Part shown: positions 22,297 to 22,522 of the stretch, piece after piece | Layout: the number at the start of each line of letters is the position of its first letter | Position numbering within the stretch: the stretch's first letter is position 1 | Origin: Chloroflexota bacterium | Lineage (GTDB): Bacteria; Chloroflexota; UBA6077 | Length of the DNA stretch: 22,522 nucleotides | Direction: 5' to 3' | NCBI GenBank assembly: GCA_021845945.1 | Contig: JAJZRD010000034.1 | Location: forward strand, 1-22,522 | Program-made: the position numbers and the translations under genes | Notes under the pieces: model-generated | Databases searched by the model: none | What the model saw: the letters and a program-made list of their open reading frames with translations, nothing else | What the model was told of the DNA's origin: nothing

Positions 22297-22522
22297 ATGA
22301 AGGCGGGCGTGAGTGCTTCCCTCTTGGACGAACTGGAGGAGCTGAAGCGCGAGATGGAGTCCCAGGGCCGCGCGTCAAAGGCCAGAGCCCTCCGGGAGGC
22401 TCTCGTGGCGCTGGCCAGGCCTGCTCGGGGCTGGATCACCACCGGGCAGGCAGCAGAGCAGCTCGGCATAACGATACCAACCGTCAAGGCCTGGATCCTT
22501 CGCGGTGCTCTGGTCGGCCGGC
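22297..22522 (+). CDS. Helix-turn-helix (excisionase/antitoxin-like) protein, 3' end missing
   Basis: The frame runs off the window end after 75 codons. The first 40 residues (MKAGVSASLLDELEELKREM ... GRASKARALREALVALA) form an amphipathic helix pair resembling a ribbon-helix-helix or dimerisation arm. Residues 46-75 (GWITTGQAAEQLGITIPTVK, then AWILRGALVGR) are a MerR/excisionase-type HTH_17 domain. Genes of this plan often sit before a PIN-type toxin or act as local regulators. The start ATG 22297 has GAGAGGA about 6 nt upstream. A separate promoter with a palindrome precedes it, so it is not simply part of the brxFC transcript. Type 3 BREX normally continues with pglX here, so this gene is an insertion, a regulator of the downstream half, or the sign of an incomplete locus. 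Confidence 0.75.
   Translation, partial: MKAGVSASLLDELEELKREMESQGRASKARALREALVALARPARGWITTGQAAEQLGITIPTVKAWILRGALVGR

Overview
The window is GC-rich (well over 60% by eye), gene-dense bacterial DNA with no rRNA, tRNA or CRISPR that I can see. Gene content suggests Chloroflexota, possibly an uncultured member: class II FBPase next to rho and a LysM/M23 peptidase, a fused MoaD-MoaE, zinc-ribbon proteins beginning MQDKTLTC, a DUF3795 protein and a mixed-type PFK. This placement is inferred from family distribution and was not tested. Layout: (1) 16-4043 (+) carries glpX, rho behind an extended -10 promoter, and a membrane-anchored LysM-M23 endopeptidase. A REP-like element lies between the last two. 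(2) 4365-5524 (+) carries a SufR-like four-cysteine regulator and a small protein of unknown function, each with its own promoter. (3) 5543-7735 (-) is a molybdenum-cofactor operon, moaDE fusion - Nudix - moaA. Its promoter is about 75% identical over 36 bp to the promoter of the next gene, an MBL-fold hydrolase (7949-8911). (4) 9111-9241 is a degenerate 11-bp repeat array, followed by a Schlafen AlbA_2/GHKL-ATPase/wHTH regulator (-). (5) 11008-12042 (+) is a phosphofructokinase with several unusual active-site residues. (6) 12119-13526 (-) carries three small Cys-rich zinc-type proteins, each a separate unit. Two have good promoters, and one promoter has a palindrome in its spacer. (7) 13598-17760 (-) is a MarR regulator with a heterodimeric ABC exporter that has one degenerate ATP site. 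GCTGATR-type heptanucleotide repeats decorate the gene junctions. A MarR-type palindrome overlaps the operon promoter. (8) 17940-22194 (+) carries a small P-loop ATPase (BrxF-like) and a 1247-aa P-loop ATPase (BrxC/PglY-like). I read these as the first two genes of a type 3 BREX phage-defence locus. A helix-turn-helix/antitoxin-like gene behind its own palindromic promoter is cut by the window end, so the rest of the locus (methyltransferase, helicase, PglZ, BrxA) must lie beyond 22522 if it exists. Molybdopterin synthesis is represented by MoaA (GTP to cyclic intermediate) and both molybdopterin synthase subunits in one polypeptide. GlpX and PFK would catalyse opposing steps of sugar-phosphate metabolism if both are active. 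The BREX start and the MarR/efflux operon diverge from a 179-bp control region. No wholly undescribed multi-gene system is evident. The most unusual signals are the odd PFK active site, the 11-bp array, the spacer operator at 13159-13174, the paired promoters at 7829/8975 and the heptad repeats.
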